From assembly GCF_004193775.1 (NCBI RefSeq), contig NC_041008.1, positions 6,898,731-6,962,730 of the forward strand: a DNA stretch of 64,000 bases. The letters are read 5' to 3'. This document shows, piece after piece, positions 22,512 to 41,080 of this stretch. The translations under genes and the position numbers were made by a program. Position 1 is the first letter of the stretch; each line of letters begins with the position of its first letter. Source of the DNA: Glycine soja. Taxonomy: Eukaryota > Streptophyta > Magnoliopsida > Fabales > Fabaceae. The notes under the pieces are model-generated. The model made no database searches and was not told the origin of the DNA. It worked only from the letters and a program-made list of their open reading frames with translations.

Positions 22512-25500
22512 TCAAAACGAAGCCACATCACTCCTGTAGTAGAAGAACCCTGATGGACTTCCATTGGGAAGCAGTGCTAACCTCACAGGACTAGCAGCAC
22601 CTTCTTCAACTGTTAAGATGCCGGTGTTGGCAGTTATATCTGTCTTGACGTAGCCAGGGCAAACACTATTGATGCAGAATGAAGGGTATTTCTTTGCAAG
22701 GATTCTAGTATAGGCATTCATAGCAGCTTTAGAGACAATATAGGCACTCAGATACTTAGGCCAGCCTTTACTTTCCAATGAACCTTCTTTGAAATCTCTG
22801 AGAAACTTGTTCAATATTTCATCCACTATCTCTGCAGTAAGGTTATCAACATCATTGAAGACTCCTCTGGCCCATGATCCTTTTGGCAAACTCTGAATTT
22901 GACATGATTAAGCAATAAAACTCATGCAACCAGGCTTATTTTGAAAATATGCAAGAAATGAAACTGAAAATTTTGCTTCAACATCATATTGAATGATAAT
23001 TAGAGCTGTTATTAACAATCATGAGTTCAGATTAGCGGAGATCCATTTCTTGTAACCAGGCTTATTTCCAACTACCATAAATAAGATTTCTTTAAGTATA
23101 TTACAATGACTACTTCTTAGCTAGTTGTAGAAAAAAGGCAAAAAATACATATATGTGCATCTATGCCTATTATAATTTATAGAGCCTTTAAGGAGAGATG
23201 ATTGGAGATGTTACCATTTCTGTTTAAAGTCAAGGTTACATTGCATATCATATGGAATAGCTATTTATCAACTATTCAGAACAGATGAATCTGGATTTAA
23301 CTAGTATTTAAAGTCGATAATAGTAAGAACTCACTCCCTTCACTCTTCTCCATCTGAGTTTATAATAATAATAATAATTTATTGGCGTCAGAAGTAATAG
23401 CCTACCTCTAACTGTCCCAGAGAGGATGAGACATTCACAATTCTTGGCGAATCAGATAATTGGAGGAGGGGCATAAGGGATTCTGTAGTTTTTTTAGCGC
23501 CATAGTAATTTATTTGCAAGCATTCTTCGGCTAACTCATATGTATGAGTTACTCCCTTTGTCCCATCATATTCTGGTTTAGCCTGAAAAATAATGACAAC
23601 TCAATACTCAATCACATAACTTTTTCAAAAAACAACGTCCCCTGCCTCAAAATAAAAGAATCATAACCTTCCAGATTTCTCATATACTATAACATAGCAA
23701 AAGAAGAGCCAATTCCAAAATTCTTAACAGTTATAAGATAAGCATGATAAGAAAGGTTGACATATAAACATTGATAAAATGCTTTCACACAATCCAGAAT
23801 TTGAGTTAGGTTTAACTCAATGGCAAAAGATAGTTCTACTTTCGTTATATCTATAGTCAATGTGAGACCTCAACAATCAACATAAAGTTTTAGTAATCCA
23901 ATTTCAGTGCATTATAGAGGACCATGCTCATTATGAGAGTTCACATCTAGCTTTTCCCATAACCCAAAAAAGAGTGTGGGAGCATGGATGCTGCAACTTT
24001 CCACTTGTATTAACTAGATTTCGGAACACAACCAAGATACTTACCCCACGATTCTTGATGACTGTAGTGATTAAATCAGTGTCATCAATTACAACTCCAC
24101 TAATCCCTGCATTGTTAATCTGCATTGAACAAATTTTCTTAATGAAATATGCAAACATCAAAATGAGAGGTCATGAGATTCCCTTCAAAGCAATCAAGAA
24201 AATTTATCATAATTCAATAACTAGATATGAAAGAAATCTGTCATATTGATTAAATCGCAACTGGAGCTTACTTAATACAAAATATTAACAGAATACAAGA
24301 AGCATAGTCATCACATAGTGAAGACGGTTTAAGCCAATTAATGAAAAGTAAGAAAATAAAAAGTCTAAAACATTCTTAACATGCAGAATTGCATTTGAGG
24401 TAAATAAAATTCTGAACCTCGTTATAACCCTTAGTGACCCTTTTATATTAGAAGTATCATTAAAAGCAATTTTTAATTCACTATAACAGCACTGAACAAT
24501 TCCTATCCAATGAAAAAACCTTTTCCAGCATCAGAAGAGTAACTAGCAGAGAATGTTAAAGCTTCCAAGCAATGAAACATGACGAATCTTCCTATCTTGT
24601 GAACATTCAATACTAAGAAAATAAAAATTTTCCATTTCTTAAACATGGAATGGCGAAGGAACAAACGTATTGTGGACATTCAGCAAGAGGAATAACTATG
24701 ATAAGTCCAAGAAATATTCAAACTTTAATAACAATGGCTAACAAGAAGAAGTATGCATGCAGACTCACACAACTAACATATTCTAAGGATGAATAACAGC
24801 AACAGAAAGATGAGGACACTAACATGCAATGCAAACTAAGACAAGAGCAAAAATGGATATTCAGAATTCTTACAAATGGGTTTGGGCCTAACTTAACCCT
24901 ACAAAATTGGATTGAAAGATGAGGGTTGTCTCCCCACTTATATACTTTATTTTGACCATATCACTAGTCAGAGTAAGATCTCCAACACACCCCCTTGTGC
25001 CCAGGGCTACCTACCACATCTAAGGTGGGCTAGGGGTGACCGCAATTAAGGTGACTTTCCAACAAGAATCATACAAACAGAGCATGTGTTTCTCATTTCT
25101 GTAGTTCATCATGTTAAGGAGTGCCTTCTTTCATTTTTTTTAACAGAAGCTCAAACATGCAGACTTATAGAATTGTTGTGACAAACTTTAATTTAAAACC
25201 AATAAAACATAAAAGGAGAGGAGTATCAAAGTTGCGTGTTACCAGAATATCAAGTTTCCCAAATTTAGATTTGATAAAATCTGCCAGAGAAGCTACACTT
25301 GTTGCATCAGCCACATCCACTTGATGAAACAGTACAAGGTGAGATAGACCTGAGTCCTTGACTGTTTCCAGTGCTTTGAGACCCCTTTCTTCATTTCTTG
25401 CTGTGAGAACCACCTTGATTCCAGCTGAAGCTAATTGTCTAACTATCTCTAATCCAATTCCTTTGTTTGCACCTGTCACAACTGCATACCTGACAAACTC

Positions 25501-25630
25501 AATCCCACAAAGGTTAAAGGGATTCAGAAAATGTAAGATTTAAGTTCAATAGTTTGAAAACCAAACACAAAAAAGAAAAAAGAAGCAGCAACAATGCCAA
25601 TGTGCTATACCTTTCTGTAGCTTCTCCCAT
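22512..25630 (-). CDS. Short-chain dehydrogenase/reductase, salutaridine reductase/neomenthol dehydrogenase-like (copy B)
   Basis: Tandem duplicate of the SDR at 13417-15366 with the same exon structure and identical exon lengths: 25630-25611 (20), 25489-25243 (247), 24119-24045 (75), 23582-23406 (177) and 22892-22512 (381), giving 299 aa. [12 protein letters not shown] (INNAGISG), NVSSS and YIVSK are all intact, so catalytic residues are conserved. All introns are GT-AG; intron 3 has a strong GTAAGT donor. Differences from copy A cluster in exons 3 and 4 (for example DDTDLITTVIKNRG, and KPEYDGTKGV against [10 protein letters not shown]), the region that shapes the substrate pocket in this family, so substrate preference may differ. 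Intron 2 carries an LTR relic. Expected role: NADPH-dependent reduction of a small carbonyl or terpenoid/alkaloid-like substrate in the cytosol; the actual substrate is unknown. Confidence 0.9.
24866..25060 (-). mobile_element. TRIM/LTR relic in intron 2 of SDR copy B
   Basis: Read on the minus strand, a polypurine tract (CACAAGGGGG, 24990-24999) is followed by a repeat starting TGTTGGAGATC (from 24987). This continues through TATATAAGTGGGG and CAACCCTCATC to GGGTTAAGTTAGGCCCAAACC (about 24878-24898). That order matches the 3' LTR of the family whose fuller copy sits in the malic enzyme gene (36502-36856). The 5' LTR is missing, so this is a truncated insertion. Confidence 0.55.
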
Positions 25631-25941
25631 CTTCAGTTTCAACTTTCAAGGTAGCTATTGCAAACCTGTTGTGGTTGTCAATCTCATACTTTTCAGAGTA
25701 AATACTATAAATAAGACAAAAGTTGACGATAATTCCCGATCGGGCTGCAACTCTTTTAATATTAAATATGAAAAAACATATGCTGCATTTTCTTGTGTTC
25801 TATTTAAAAATTTTGTTGTATTATTTTATAGAGATGGAAATGTGTTCATACTTTGAAGTTTGATCCATTTGGATTTGTCAGCATGAATTTTAAATTTTTT
25901 AATTTGGTCGTTTAACAACACAAATTTTCAATTACTTAATT

Positions 25942-26080
25942 TCTTGCAGTGAGCATCACCTTGATTCCAGCTGAAGCTAACTGTTTAACTGCATTGCATA
26001 CCCAACAAACTCAATTCCCATCTTCAGTTTCAAGCCTGAATTGTGATGTGCACCTTATTGCAAACCTGTTTTGGTTTTCA
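25942..26080 (-). pseudogene. Deletion relic of a third SDR copy
   Basis: The plus strand at 25942-25991 reproduces the part of SDR exon 2 coding for the strand after the GIG loop (TTCTTGCAGTGAGCA, then TTGATTCCAGCTGAAGCTAA). It then jumps across a deletion to the exon 2 splice region (GCATACCCAACAAACTCAA) and, after another deletion, to the start-codon and leader region (CCCATCTTCAGTTTC) and GCAAACCTGTT. The order matches SDR copies A and B with the middle removed. No product is possible. It shows that the array once held at least three SDR genes. Confidence 0.75.
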
Positions 26081-26329
26081 TCTATGTACACATCTTTTAC
26101 TAGAAAATATGGATAAGACAAATGTTTTCTATGCATGTGAGAAAAACAATACCAAGCCGGGATACAATGTTTCGCATTTTATGATGTATATCTTTTAATG
26201 TTAAATATGAAGAAGACAAATCTTGCATTTGGATATATCATACTCAAAAATTTATTTTACTATTTTATATAGGTCAAAACGTGTTCATACTCCTGTACTT
26301 TGATCTATTTGGAATTAGTCAACATGAAT

Positions 26330-26720
26330 TTCAAAATTTTAGTTTAATTTGGTTCTTGAACTATTTTCAATTACTTTCTAGCATTCTCATACTTGTGGTT
26401 TTTTTTTTCTAAAAAAAATAATTTTTTATTCTTAATAAACAAATAAAAAGAAATTATACTTAAAACAAATAAAAAAATCAGAATACAGAAACAGAGGACA
26501 TAGTCTTCTCAATATATATTGAAGCAGAAATAAAACTGTAATCTTTGTTGAAAGAATTTCATAAATATTATAATTTTTATTGTACATTCTCCTACGTAAA
26601 TAAGGCATATCACTATAAGGCTAATGCATTGGAAAATAAAAAATGGAGGAGAGAAGAAGAGAGATAAAGAGAAGCATTAAAAGATGAAAAATGTTCCAAG
26701 ATCGCGAAGGATGATAAATC
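26330..26720. repeat. Duplicated SDR upstream flank
   Basis: Diverged copy of 15840-16310, the flank about 0.5-0.95 kb upstream of SDR copy A. Shared blocks include TTTCAATTACTT, AACAAATAAAAA, TCTTTGTTGAAAGAATTTCA, CATTCTCCTACRTAAA, GGCTAATGCATTG and AAAGATGAAAAATGTT. It lies 300-700 bp upstream of the third-copy relic, as expected if it belonged to that gene. Confidence 0.65.
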
Positions 26721-29700
26721 ATTTTTCTTATAAATTTTTTTTAAAAAAATCTCTTTAAAATAGTCTGCAAAATTATATAAAGAACTAGGTAAAATAGAGT
26801 CTGTCAAGAGAACATTACGACTAGAGATGAGACAAAAATTGTTATAAATTTAATACAATCGCAAATAATTATTATTAAAAGAAAATAATTAGGAAAATCT
26901 TTTGTTTTGATAAAATAGGTCTTTGAGACCAATATTTCCTTGGTTCAGATAGAAATGCGCTCGAAGTCTTTAAGTCTTATGTTGAAATTTTATGAATAAA
27001 AAATAATAAGAGTGGATATTCTATTAAAGGTAGAAATTAGATAAATATGATTTATTGAAGATTATTCATCAATAAAATAGATAAATATTTCAGACCAATC
27101 TCACTCCATCTTTAATACACCTGCTGAAAATTTGTTACCAATATTTAATTATATAAATATTAAAAATTAAAATATTTATTTAATTCTTTTTATTAGTAAC
27201 ATAATTATGAAAAGGAAATTTTTATTTTTTAAAATAAAAAGATACTTGTGAAAAGCTTATTATTTACTTTTATTTAAAAGTAATTTTGTATGGATTTTCT
27301 TAAAATCGATATAAATAATCCCTACTCCTATGTATCTTTAAGTATAATGAGAAATTCAATGTCAAGTAATCACTTAAATAACTCAATGTCACGTAATTAG
27401 TTTTTGCTTGATTTTTTTCTTGTCATAAGAGATGAATGTTTGATGAGACTACTTGATTCTGGAATCAAAGTATCCAAACAAGATTAATATTTTTTGTTTT
27501 GCTAGAATGACAACTAGCCAATGGAGTCATAAACTTTGAAAAAAAAAATTGAGTAATGTTTTCACTTTTAAAAAATGTTTTTACTTTTTAATGAAATGTT
27601 TAAATATTGGTTTTAATTTTACTCTCTAATAAATTTGATTGTCTTAAAAGACTTAAAGAATATATTTATTGAAATGAAGAGAGAAAGAGAGACAATAAGA
27701 ATATTTTAGTAAAATTATCACTTAATAAATACTACTACTAATTATTTTGGAATACTTACTATTTTAATGTGTAAAAAAAATTAAAAATCAATTATTCTGA
27801 AGACGAAGGTAATATAGGTACTTTGTATTTGAGACTATAAATGTGTGGAAGATGACACAGAAGAAACAAAATAATGTTAACAAGATTAGAAGCAAGTAAA
27901 TTAAAGATAAAGATGTAGCAAGAACAAGAACCATACCTTCTCAAGACCTTTCACAACACCGTCTCTACCTTTCCCATTTAGAGCTAGCTGCTCCTCTGTA
28001 CCTTCTTTTCTTTTTAAAACACATGGCAAACCAGACTTTTTGTGTACAAGAACGTGTATCATCATTAGCACACTAACAAAAAAAAACATACAGGATAATA
28101 TGTATGATGCATACGGATTTTAAAAAAAATTAAAAAACAAAATATGTTTTACGAATTAATTTAAAATTAATGACTCATACAAGACTCAAACCTGTATACT
28201 TAAAATTAATGGCATGTGATTTTTATTAAATATATAAGTTCGAGTTCTATATGGACTATTAATTTTAAATTAATCTATAAAATATATTTTTAAAAAAAAT
28301 TTAAAAAAATCCATATGAGTCCATACAAATTGCGAATCTATAATGCTCTTACACAGATTGACAATCCATAACACTATTACAAATTCGCAATTCGTATGAG
28401 CTTTGTGGAAGGGACAAACATTAGAATTATCCAAAATCAGTTGGGTGGCAAGAAAAAAACTGGATGCATGAAGAAAAAGCCGAAAGAACAAGGTAAGACG
28501 GTCCAATTCTGCTGGGATGTGAATCTCCACTCCTATTTTGTTTTTATTCATAAAATCTGCCTTTTATTTAAAGGAATGTCACCATATAACACATGAATCA
28601 AATGGGCTGGTTTTTCAACCTAATATTTCAAGTTCAAGTTATGGATATACAATTATATTAAATATTTGGATAAAATTTAATCATTCATAATGGTTATATT
28701 TAACTCGAGCAATAATACTTTTGTTTTATACCATAAAAAAGGAAAGTCTCATACTTTTAAATTAGTTAGGAAAAAATTGAAATGTTATATTGACTTAATA
28801 AATTTTTAGTAGTTTAATATGTTTTTAGTCTCTCAAATATAAAGATCTTTCTATTTTAGGCTCCCAAATCCAAAGTTCCTTTTTTAGCTCTCTTAATTCA
28901 AAAAATATATGAGTTATAATTTATTCATTTTATTGGACAAAATTTCTATAAATTTGATTCACAAGAATTGAGTAATTAATTTTTTAATAGAAATGAAAGT
29001 TAAATATTTAGGTTTCTAATTAGTTGTTAGCCTATTCCATGTTAATTTAGTAGTTTGATCCTGAAATTTCTTTATTTATGTATATTCAGAATATGAGTGT
29101 GTGACTTATTTTAATTGATCCTATTGAAAGTACAAATCATAAAATGGATTTGCATGTCATCTTGATGAAGATGATTTTATCCTGTTAGATATTTATTTTA
29201 GTGTATGGAGCATGGAATATAGAAAATGAATTCTAAATATATTAAAATTATGATTCATACTAAATAGACCTCGCAACCGACCTTAACCCTTAATATTTTG
29301 AGATCATATCTAGTATTCAGAGTTTACTTCAATCTAGTATCGCTCTTGTAGTTTGCACCGAAACAATATTTTATCCCTAGATGTCTAGTTAATTGTTACG
29401 CCTCAACCCATTTTAGGAAGAACTAGGTTCCTCTGGGTTCTAGTAGAACTGAATCCAACCATGTAGAATATGAAGATACTTACGACATGTATTGTAATTC
29501 TGGAAGCTGTTTATGTCAAACAAATTAAAGTTGCAAAGATATCCATGTACTATGACTTTAAGTAACTCAAAAAAGATAAAATAAATTTTGGAATCATGTA
29601 CTATGACTTTATGAGTAACCTTTGTTAAAATCAAATATCACAGCCTATGTCAAACAAATCAAAGTGTGTGACAATAAAATAGCTAGTTTATAGGAAATTA

Positions 29701-30430
29701 GTTATTGGCTAATGTGTATATAGTTCATAATCCATATATATGATCGATGATCAAGCTGTCAATACATACTCATTTTCTCCCAATTATCTGTCTTTTGTAA
29801 GTCATAGGCCACATTAGCTTGCTCTCCCTATTTTCTGATAAGGTTACTTTCCCATTTATGAAAGATAATAAATAGATAACATTAGAATTTTTTGTTTGGA
29901 TCATGATATGGTGCAAAGTATCCATAGGCAATTTATTTTAGAAAATTTAATTGATCATTTTCAGTCTCCTCTCAATTACATTAATAATACATTAGTAGAT
30001 AAAATTAGAACTTGACAATAAAGAGTTTAAATAAGCTTTTTCCTCTCATTTTATATGACTTCTAAGTGATGATACAAGATGAGATGTCATGTGCTGATTT
30101 TGTTTGAAAAAAGAAAGGATTTTTTTTTTTTATTTCAGATAAAAAGAAAGGAATGAATAATAATGGAAAGAAACTGATAAGAGAATGAAATTATTTGATT
30201 AAAAATTGATCGTTGACAACTCAAGCAAAAATATTGTCATCACAAAAGCAAAAGCAATACCGATCTATTGATGTCTCAACGTAATATAGTCTATGCTTCA
30301 GAACTGATATATTATATATATAAGAAGAGGACTCTAAAATGAATGATAATAGGTGTTTTATAATAAAACATACACAACAAATTTATATAAATAAAAGAAA
30401 AAGATAGCAAGAGATGAGAGAAAAATGTTT
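26721..30430. other. AT-rich intergenic DNA
   Basis: No gene supported. The open frames at 27901-28089 and 28270-28551 have no domain and overlap repeat-like sequence. An inverted repeat at 28117-28315 and palindromic AATCCGTA-type words near 28090-28400 point to transposon debris. From 28600 to 30430 I see only AT-rich sequence. Confidence 0.5.
28117..28315. repeat. Inverted repeat (~65-bp arms)
   Basis: The left arm 28117-28183 and right arm 28252-28315 are complementary: GGATTTT, a run of A and T, then GATTAATTTAAAATTAAT or close variants, ending at GACTCATA/TATGGACT. The loop of about 68 bp contains a TTAATGGCATGTG block. A foldback of this size could be a small non-autonomous element nested in the surrounding debris. 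Confidence 0.5.
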
Positions 30431-30432
30431 TT

Positions 30433-30882
30433 AAGGTTATTGTTTTGAAAATAGTAGAAATGAAAAATGTATACATGTGTGGCCCAATTAATAAATCAAA
30501 TAATGATATTGGGATGGAGATGCTCTCAAAAGCACCTATTACCTTACCTGATCTCTCCATCCCAATACTTTTATTTGTTTCTTATTTGAATCCCACCAAA
30601 AAACTCACATCACTCATTTCTATATTTTTTTAAAACAAAAATTAACATGGCCCACTTTTAAATTTCAGCACCGGTTCTTAAAAAGAACCTAAGTTTGGAA
30701 CCAATGTCGCAAATCAACGATACTGAAGTGAAATCGATACTGTATTCATCAAATACCGTGTAAATACCACCGATATTGATGGTCTGAGGTGCTTGTTTTG
30801 AGAATTGTAAACATGAATAATGTATACATGTGTGATTCAATTAAGAAACCAAATAATGGTATTGAGATGGAGATGCTCTTAT
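30433..30882. repeat. Pair of diverged ~95-bp direct repeats with a local palindrome
   Basis: 30433-30528 and 30783-30882 share, in order, TTGTTTTGA, ATGTATACATGTGTG, CAATTAA, AACCAAATAATG-type sequence and GATGGAGATGCTCT. A perfect 14-bp inverted repeat, TATTGGGATGGAGA with TCTCCATCCCAATA, lies at about 30508-30567. The arrangement resembles ends of small non-autonomous DNA elements; the family was not identified. Confidence 0.45.
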
Positions 30883-30904
30883 CCTAGTGTTGGTGGTCCC
30901 TTTT

Positions 30905-31060
30905 TAAAACAAAATTTGCATTTCAAATAAACTAAAGATCAAAACAAACAGACACGGGAGATAAGGTCTTCTCCTTCTGTAAAGGGCATGCAACTTGCTG
31001 CTCTTTCTCTGCTGTGATCAGTGTGAAGATAATCCAAAGAAATTTCAACGTTTTAAATAA
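30905..31060. repeat. Further copy of SDR upstream sequence
   Basis: Resembles 15978-16130 upstream of SDR copy A: AAGATCAAAACA, then GGTCTTCTCCTTCTG, GCAACTTGCT, CTCTTT, TGTGATCAGTGTGA and AAAGAAATTTCAA. No SDR coding sequence follows on the gene side, so an adjoining gene copy was probably deleted or only the flank was duplicated. Confidence 0.5.
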
Positions 31061-31145
31061 AAGGGTAAGAGTTGAAACTCATAGTCTCACCGGTATAAAA
31101 AAATGCTAGTTGGTATAAACAAGGAAACCACCCACGTAGCGATCA

Positions 31146-31714
31146 TGCTTATCAAATTCTCGAATTAACTCGTTAACTGAATTTACGAGTCTACTTGTCC
31201 TCTACGAATTAACTCTTGAATAAACTATTTTTTTAATAGACTCTAGGTAAACTCTAAGTAAACTCGGTAGATTTTCGAGTTTATTACTGATTCAACAAAT
31301 TAAAAAAATTAGACTAAAATGTAAGTTATTTTTATTGTTTTCTCTCTGTATAACATTCAATATATCTTTATTTAGTGTGTTATTCTCAAATATAAAATTA
31401 TTATTACCTTTAATAATATCAAACATTTGTTCTCTAATAACATCAAACCCCCTACCACTACTATAAACTCTATAAGTTGTTATTATCTAATAGTGATGAA
31501 TTATTACTAGACTTGGTTAATTAAATATTTTGAACTTTATGATTTATTATTTTACTTTATTATATTGTTAAAATGTTTAATTAATATGTTATTTATAGAT
31601 ATTTTGTTATTATTTTTATACGAAATAAATTCTTACGAGTCTACGAGTTAAATTACGAGTCGGATCTATAAAACTCTCACTGGTCTATGTAAACTCTCGA
31701 GTTTGATAACCTTA
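31146..31714. mobile_element. Non-autonomous DNA element (569 bp), probably hAT-like
   Basis: The left end reads TTATCAAATTCTCGA and the right end, on the other strand, GGTTATCAAACTCGAGA. Inside both ends lie clustered ACTCG, CGAGT and ACGAGTC words, typical hAT-type subterminal motifs, around an AT-rich core. The flanks GTAGCGATCA (31136-31145) and GTAGCAATCA (31715-31724) differ at one position and include a plausible 8-bp duplication. No transposase frame is present. Confidence 0.6.
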
Positions 31715-32099
31715 GTAGCAATCACAAACATTACACACAACTATTATCAAATGTCTCCAGTATAATATATGCCGAACTTTAAAAAGTCAAATTTCAATAC
31801 TATTTTTTAGTGTACAACAACAAACTTAAGATCCCATATAAATTACTTAAACTCGTCAACACTAGACTGACCTTAATAGATTCAAAACTAATACAATAAT
31901 TCCCGGCCAAAATGAAAGGAGACATATATTTCCCTTTTTTTTGTTTGCCATCCGATACTCAGCGTTGCTAGTAATAAGCATGAATTAAGAACATTGGATT
32001 AGACACCATAGATAAAAATAAAAATAAAAGGCTTGGCTGCAGCAATTTGAGATGTGAATTTCACAGGTCCCCCAAAAAATTGAACATATAGTCAGAATA

Positions 32100-39335
<7,236 letters not shown>

Positions 39336-41080
39336 CCTCTTTGAGGAAAATTCAACACCACTGTCACTGTCTTTGTGTATGTGTGTGTGCGCGCGTTATT
39401 ACTTCTTACCACTACTAAGTTGAGCTTCTTAATTTTCTGGAGAAAAATCAACTATTGCTATGCAATGCTAGTGTCGTTTTCTTAGGTGGAACCACATTTT
39501 TCCCGAGAAAATTAAAAATTCTGAAAAGCGGTAATAATTCTTAAAGTCGAGGCACCAAGAGTCTCATTTATAGTGTTATCAGTTGAATGTCTCCAATCTG
39601 TCCGGACAGAAATTTTAGATATTTGTAGGATTAAAATAATTGTGATTTTATAATGTTAGAAATTAAAACTATTATTGTTTGATCACTTTAAAGACTAAAT
39701 TAACCTTATAGTACTTTTAAAGATTACCTTAATGTTGATATAGATAAGTTTAGTTGAATTGAATCTTAGAGACTTAAAAAATATTTATTAATGAGATATT
39801 TATATTGACAATAAAAAAAATGAACTCATATTTTTATAAAATATGAATTTGTTTTTTTTTATCAATTAAGTTTAATTTAATAGTAAGATTACTTTAATGC
39901 GGACACTATGTTTTGATGTGGGGGTTGAAGGTCAATTTTGGAATGAAGCGGTCACCATGGGGCATGGTCATCTCATACCTACCATGAAATGGAAAGGTTG
40001 ATAGTGTGATTTAATTTACTAAATTCTCCTTCTCTTCTTTAATTCTTTTATCAATAAATTTGATTGGTCAAATTGAGTATTGATCGTGTCTTGGATTCAG
40101 TTAATCTTGTTTAATTCAAGTTTTTTCTTTCTTTTTTTACTTTAAAAACGAAGAAGCCATCGTTGAACTTTTTTTCCTTTAAAAAATCAAACATTAGCCA
40201 ATGTTGCCAACAAAGACTACCATTGCCGTGTAATAGTTCCCTAAAAGTTATACTTGTTCATTCCACTATGTTACTATGTCGACCTCTTTCTCTTTTCAAT
40301 TTGCAGTTAAATTATGTGCACAGTGACTTTCAGGTTCCTTCTTGATATTCTTTCTCTCGTCTTGTGGCCAAAAGCAATGTTGTGCTCCACTTTTTCACCT
40401 TGTAATATTTCCTTTTTGTCAACTTTCTATAGATAGTGCATTGTTTAATTTGCAAGCGATGAAGTTAAGAATATGCCATTTCCACATTAAATGGCCCACA
40501 ACAAACCTTTCTCTTGAACTTGTTAGTTGCCACCCAAAACCACATACAAATCCTCCGAATAAAACGTTAAACAATACCACTAAAAAATAATTGTTATCGG
40601 AATACATTCGACATATAACTTGTTTATGTGCCGGTCAAAATTCGGTCGCAGAATAACCCCCTTTTTTTATTTGCATAATTAAGAGAATTATAAGGCATAG
40701 AATAGAACATTCTGCCTGAAATCAAAGAATTTGATTCCATATCAGGGCAATGGATGGAGATCGCTTGATCCTTCAAAAAGTTGGAACCAAATTTGTAAAT
40801 TTCATTCTCTTAGGACTTTTTGTTCATTCAATTAGTGGGCATCAATTATTCAGTAATTAATAGACTGGCAACACCACGTAAGTCTTTTTCTTGTGTAGCA
40901 AAATACAAATATACAATCTGCACGCCTAATGAAAATTTTAGTTATACATTAAAAAAGGGACCAGCCTGTTAACCCTATTTTATATTTGGGTCCCTCCTTA
41001 ACTCCTATTTTCAAATTATGAAAAGGCTTCTTCAAATTAATTTGCATGACTTATATCCACAGCCAAACTGAGTATACAAT
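39336..41080. other. Upstream flank of NAD-malic enzyme, no gene
   Basis: Immediately upstream of the malic enzyme start is a GTGTGTGCGCGC-type run near 39380-39396, within the probable leader or core promoter. No clear TATA box was chosen. The rest is AT-rich. Open frames at 40163-40590 lack recognisable features. Confidence 0.45.
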
